DNA of 27,259 nt from CAYZIC01 sp964478335. Lineage in GTDB: Bacteria; Verrucomicrobiota; Kiritimatiellia; RFP12; DVOR01. Where the stretch lies: contig CAYZIC010000027.1 of assembly GCA_964478335.1 (NCBI GenBank), forward strand, positions 1 to 27,259. The letters are read 5' to 3'. This document shows positions 23,693 to 27,259 of this stretch, in pieces. Each line of letters opens with the position of its first letter. Within the stretch, counting starts at the first letter, position 1. A program made the position numbers and the translations under genes. The notes beneath the pieces were generated by a model. It did not search any database. It was not told where the DNA came from and saw only the letters and a program-made list of their open reading frames with translations.

Positions 23693-26600
23693 CTATTTGA
23701 CCTGTTGTTGGAGGTGCTTGAGCTGTTCTTGTTCGTAAGCGGAGAGTTTGTCGATCTGTTTGGAGACCTCATGGAGGGCGATACGAGCGAGCTCAGGTTG
23801 CTTGAGGCCGATCTTAACTCGAGCCTGCGTCATCAAGACGCGTGGGTCGACAGGCTGACCAGGGAGGGCCTTTTGCCAAAGGGCTTGAGCCTTGTCGATC
23901 ATGGTGTCGGCTTCTGCGAATTGGTTGTTTTCGCACAAGATTGCGGCGTAGGTTTCCCATGCGATATAGAGCTCTGGGCTCTTGTCGGTGGCCAGCTTGG
24001 CAACAACGATGGCTTGAGCGTAGTCCTTTTTGCGGCGAAACGCCTCCGCTAAGTCGTTGAGTGCGGGTAGATAGGGGCGCGTAGCGTAGGCGGCCTTTTG
24101 CAAGTAGGGGATGGCTGCATCGGGATTTTCCTCTGATAAATGGATGGAGCCGAGGATATAGTTTGCCATGGGATGGTTGCGGTTATTGCGCAAGAAGCTC
24201 GTGGCATGGCGTCTGGCCGAGGAGGGGTCATTGAGCGTCATATCCAATGAGAGGACTTTATCGGAGAGCTCCGGAACGAGCGGTCTAAGGATGGATGCTC
24301 GCAAGAATGCGTCGCGCGCTTGGGCGTAGTTCTTTTCAAGCTCAGCGAGCTGGGCTTTGATGATTTGGATGTAGTAGTCGTCTGGATTGCCGACGATGGC
24401 CTCCATCTTGCGCAAGGTGATCTTCTTGACGTCGCTGCGCTCTTCTTCATTTTGCATCTGTAAGGTGGCGAGCATGGCGAGGGCTTCGAGGTGTTTGGGA
24501 TAGTGGTCCAGGAAATTATGGATCGAGACTCGAGCTTTGGCAGAATCTCCCTGCGCCATGTAGAAGATTGCCCATTCGTATCCCAATTCGTGCTGCTGGG
24601 TTGAGAGCTTGGCGGCCTCTTTGAGGTAGCTATGGGCTTCGGTGAATTGTCGATCCAGGATGGCGAGGTGTGAGAGGTCGACATAGAGCTGGATCTTGCG
24701 ACGGGGATTGGTGGCACTGGCGAGCATCTCGGTGTAGCGGCGCTTGGCTTCGGTACGTTGCTCGGGCAAAATGGCATAGATGCCGGCGATTGCTTGCTGG
24801 ATGTTGGTCTTTTGCTGGGCATTCATCATGTCCATCGCTGCACCAAAACCCGCAATGGCTGCACCTGGTTGCCCCGAAAGCGCCCACTGCCCTGCAATAC
24901 GCGCCATCAATTCTGGTGAGCGCACATAGCCATAGTATTTGGAAAGAGCCCAGAGCTGATACTTGCGGCCTTTGAGGGATTTGATAAAGCTCTGAATGCG
25001 TTGAGCGACGGCGTCGCGCTCGGTTAAGCGCACGCCCAAAATGCTCAGCTCATATTGGTTAAAGAGGGCGCAGATATTATTGGCATCAAATTGGTAGACG
25101 GCCTTAAAGATATCAAAGGCCTCTTCGTTGCGGCCACTCTCGGCAATGAAAAATCCCCGATTGTTTGCGACAAAGCCAATGTGGCCGCGCAAGCGTTGGT
25201 AAAAGGCTTCCTGTGCGGAGGGGTGCTTATCTGGATCGGTGGTTGATTGACCGATCAAGGCCTGCATCTTGGCTATGAAATCGAGTGTTCGCTTGGTTTC
25301 GAGCTGCTTAAAGTCTTGGCTGTCTTTGGTGCCGGCGTAGGCCAAGAGCTTGGGGAGAGGTTGGGCGCTAGACATATACCAGAGGTCGGGCTGATTGATG
25401 ATGGTCAATTGCTTGTAAATCGAGCGATCCATCATCATCCAGTCTTGCACAAAGGGCAACAAGCCGATTTCGAGCGAACGCAAGAGGTCAGAGCGTAACT
25501 CGGGTTGATCCGCCAAAAAGGTTTTATCCTTGTCGAGCTCGGCTTTGAATGCCTTGCGGTAGACCTCGTTGCTGTCTTGCATGAGCTGAATGATCCGCAC
25601 GGGGCGATTTTGTTGAGTCAGGGTGAGGGCTAAATAGGGGTCAATAAAGCCATCTCCCAAAACCACGGGGCGATCGTCAAGCGAATCAACCAGCGCATCG
25701 AGATAGATCGTCATTGGATCAGCTTGGTGAAAACGCGTAATCGTTTGCTCGGAGAGCATGCGCCATGACGTGATCCCAAGACCCACGACCGCAGCTACCA
25801 GCACGAGAATTGGAGTGAGGATGGCACTGATGCGCGAGAGCGTCACCGATAGACGTAGCGGGATGACCCCCTCTTTAGGACGCGTCACCAAGCGAAAGAG
25901 TTGATTGGCCGTCCACAAATAGCCCACGGTAAAGGCCACCAAGGCGCAGACGAGCAGCGGCACGGCATCTGACCACCACCCTGATTGTATTTGCATGGAT
26001 GTATTAAATTCCCACGGCGCAAGTCCTATTGCAACGAGCACGCCCACAAAGATTGTGGCTAAAACCGTTGGAAAAGAACGATCATTATTGAGCGTTTTTT
26101 GTGCAGAAAAGAGAGCCACGATGCCAGGGATGACCCCGCAGAGCGAGACCCAGACCCAAGGGCCAGATAGGAGGCCTTGGGCTTGAGTGAGAGACTGCTT
26201 GATCTGGTGCACGATCACGCCACTTAGTGGCATCGAGAGACCGACAGCATGGGCCTGCGTAACTAGAATCCCCACTGCAATTGCCGCTCCAAGGAGTCCA
26301 GGGATGACCACGCTGAGTAGGGCCGTTTTGGTGCGGTCGATTGTTTCGCTATTGACGATGACCATGATCGCAGCCACCAAATAAATGGGAAATGCTACCT
26401 GCATCTGCAGTGAATCAATCGTCACAATCCCCATCACACATGATGAGAGCGCGAGTAAGCTTTTGCGAGGTTTGTCCATAAAGTAGAGCGGCCCGCAGAG
26501 TGCTAAGAGAAAGATGAAAAAGGGTATCACCTGCTGCTGGAAGTGCGTGGCACTAAGCAAGACTGGTCCCAAGCAGAGATAGACAAGCGCCGAAAGGACA

Positions 26601-26959
26601 GCCCCGACCGTCGCTGCTTTGCCAATGTGAGGCACCGACTGCACTTCCTCTGTAATCGTCGTCAAAAAGCGCTGCGTCATCAAAAAGATAAGCCCCACCG
26701 TCAGAGCAGAGACGATCAGCGTCAGCCACGTATAGCCTGCTACTGAGAGCCCTAGCGGCGCTAAGATCGCTTGGGCAATTGGGTTGGAGAGCAAGACTCC
26801 AGGCGTTTTGAGCGCATTGGTGTAAGCCGCCAAGTGTACAATTGCGTCACTGGGATAGAGGCTAGGGTGTTTGAGTAGGGCAAAGATCACCGCCGCAAAG
26901 GTAGTCAAGATGACTGCAATACTGAGGGGGTGCTTGTGACAACAGGATGATTGACTCAT
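23693..26959 (-). CDS. Large membrane protein with C-terminal TPR repeats
   Basis: 1088 residues in two parts. The first ~400 residues hold about ten to twelve hydrophobic segments (e.g. HPLSIAVILTTFAAVIFALL), including the loop LYPSDAIVHLAAYTNALKTP after the first helix. That arrangement resembles DUF2723 or GT-C-type proteins, where an acidic loop motif follows helix 1. A linker (about 420-640) is followed by at least eight TPR-like helical pairs to the end (e.g. AARYILGSI-type 'A..ILGSIHLSEENPDAAIPY', 'ALNDLAEAFRRKKDYAQAI'). It could be a glycan or protein-modifying membrane enzyme with a TPR binding arm, but no catalytic residues can be confirmed here. A weak ribosome binding site (AAGG) lies upstream of the ATG. 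It follows purN by 24 bases. Confidence 0.85.
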   Translation of the reverse strand: MSQSSCCHKHPLSIAVILTTFAAVIFALLKHPSLYPSDAIVHLAAYTNALKTPGVLLSNPIAQAILAPLGLSVAGYTWLTLIVSALTVGLIFLMTQRFLTTITEEVQSVPHIGKAATVGAVLSALVYLCLGPVLLSATHFQQQVIPFFIFLLALCGPLYFMDKPRKSLLALSSCVMGIVTIDSLQMQVAFPIYLVAAIMVIVNSETIDRTKTALLSVVIPGLLGAAIAVGILVTQAHAVGLSMPLSGVIVHQIKQSLTQAQGLLSGPWVWVSLCGVIPGIVALFSAQKTLNNDRSFPTVLATIFVGVLVAIGLAPWEFNTSMQIQSGWWSDAVPLLVCALVAFTVGYLWTANQLFRLVTRPKEGVIPLRLSVTLSRISAILTPILVLVAAVVGLGITSWRMLSEQTITRFHQADPMTIYLDALVDSLDDRPVVLGDGFIDPYLALTLTQQNRPVRIIQLMQDSNEVYRKAFKAELDKDKTFLADQPELRSDLLRSLEIGLLPFVQDWMMMDRSIYKQLTIINQPDLWYMSSAQPLPKLLAYAGTKDSQDFKQLETKRTLDFIAKMQALIGQSTTDPDKHPSAQEAFYQRLRGHIGFVANNRGFFIAESGRNEEAFDIFKAVYQFDANNICALFNQYELSILGVRLTERDAVAQRIQSFIKSLKGRKYQLWALSKYYGYVRSPELMARIAGQWALSGQPGAAIAGFGAAMDMMNAQQKTNIQQAIAGIYAILPEQRTEAKRRYTEMLASATNPRRKIQLYVDLSHLAILDRQFTEAHSYLKEAAKLSTQQHELGYEWAIFYMAQGDSAKARVSIHNFLDHYPKHLEALAMLATLQMQNEEERSDVKKITLRKMEAIVGNPDDYYIQIIKAQLAELEKNYAQARDAFLRASILRPLVPELSDKVLSLDMTLNDPSSARRHATSFLRNNRNHPMANYILGSIHLSEENPDAAIPYLQKAAYATRPYLPALNDLAEAFRRKKDYAQAIVVAKLATDKSPELYIAWETYAAILCENNQFAEADTMIDKAQALWQKALPGQPVDPRVLMTQARVKIGLKQPELARIALHEVSKQIDKLSAYEQEQLKHLQQQVK

Positions 26960-26983
26960 AATAGGGGGGCCTTTCGATAGCAG

Positions 26984-27259
26984 TTAGTCGGAGATGATCA
27001 CGCGACGACCTTGGATGGTGAGGCGACCTTGGGAAATGTAACGCAACGCCTCAGGGTAGGCGATGTGCTCTTGCACTTGGATACGCGCATGGAGCGATTC
27101 GGAGGTGTCGCCCTCTAGAATGGGCACGGCCTTTTGCACGATGATCGGGCCTGTGTCTGTACCCGCATCGACAAAGTGCACCGTACAGCCTGCGACCTTG
27201 GCACCGTAGCTCAGTGCTTGATCCCAGCCATGCAAGCCTGGAAAAGCCGGCAAGAGCGC
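26984..27259 (-). CDS. purN: Phosphoribosylglycinamide formyltransferase, C-terminal part
   Basis: This enzyme transfers a formyl group from 10-formyltetrahydrofolate to GAR in purine synthesis. Only the last ~92 residues are present, because the 5' end runs off the window at 27259. The open frame reads LPAFPGLHGWDQAL, then GAKVAGCTVHFVDAGTDTGP. The segment CTVHFVDAGTDTGPI is the GART family active-site signature, with the catalytic Asp in DAGTDTGPII. The rest follows the normal tail (AYPEALR). It shares the unit with the TPR protein downstream, 24 bases away. Confidence 0.95.
   Translation of the reverse strand, partial: ALLPAFPGLHGWDQALSYGAKVAGCTVHFVDAGTDTGPIIVQKAVPILEGDTSESLHARIQVQEHIAYPEALRYISQGRLTIQGRRVIISD

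Overview
The window is a bacterial chromosome segment in which every confidently recognised gene lies on the minus strand. It is mostly housekeeping: ribosomal proteins S20 and S1, lysine/diaminopimelate and folate biosynthesis genes, aspartyl-tRNA synthetase, the complete F1Fo ATP synthase, an HrpB helicase and the end of purN. Gene content, a small helical-linker-domain protein directly after atpC, and a large YPSD-type membrane/TPR protein suggest Verrucomicrobiota, possibly class Opitutae. That placement rests on memory of family features, not on a search.

Layout, read right to left in the direction of transcription. (1) 27259-21289: purN (5' end outside the window), a 1088-residue membrane protein with C-terminal TPRs, and hrpB, closely packed. 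(2) 21064-11620: a strong sigma70-type promoter drives atpB-atpE-atpF-atpH-atpA-atpG-atpD-atpC. With no large gap or visible terminator, these are followed by a small conserved-looking protein, an L,D-transpeptidase, an acyl-ACP thioesterase and a PhnP-like metallo-hydrolase. The last three overlap at their ends. A G-quadruplex-type motif sits just after the last stop codon. (3) 11600-11100: a gene-free stretch with dispersed CGCAGAG-type repeats, one family of which recurs inverted at the left edge of the window. (4) aspS, with its own promoter and terminator. (5) 8838-7858: a decayed gene, reconstructed here from three reading frames as an alpha-2-macroglobulin-like envelope protein that keeps its promoter, ribosome binding site and signal peptide. 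(6) 7613-863: an FMN-binding-domain lipoprotein, dapA, dapB, folK, an M3 oligopeptidase, rpsA and an unrecognised 202-residue protein. The genes are coupled by short gaps or overlaps and end at a clear terminator. (7) rpsT, with its own promoter, a leader hairpin and a terminator.

The ATP synthase is complete, but two subunits are unusually short: the c subunit has 61 residues and epsilon has 86, so epsilon lacks its C-terminal helical domain. I found no defence system, CRISPR array, integrase, transposase, tRNA or rRNA. No complete, obviously new multi-gene system is visible. The points most worth a second look are the short ATP synthase subunits, the 12-gene ATP-synthase/envelope transcription unit, the decayed macroglobulin gene, the stand-alone flavin-binding lipoprotein, the unknown protein coupled to S1, and several intergenic hairpins and repeats.
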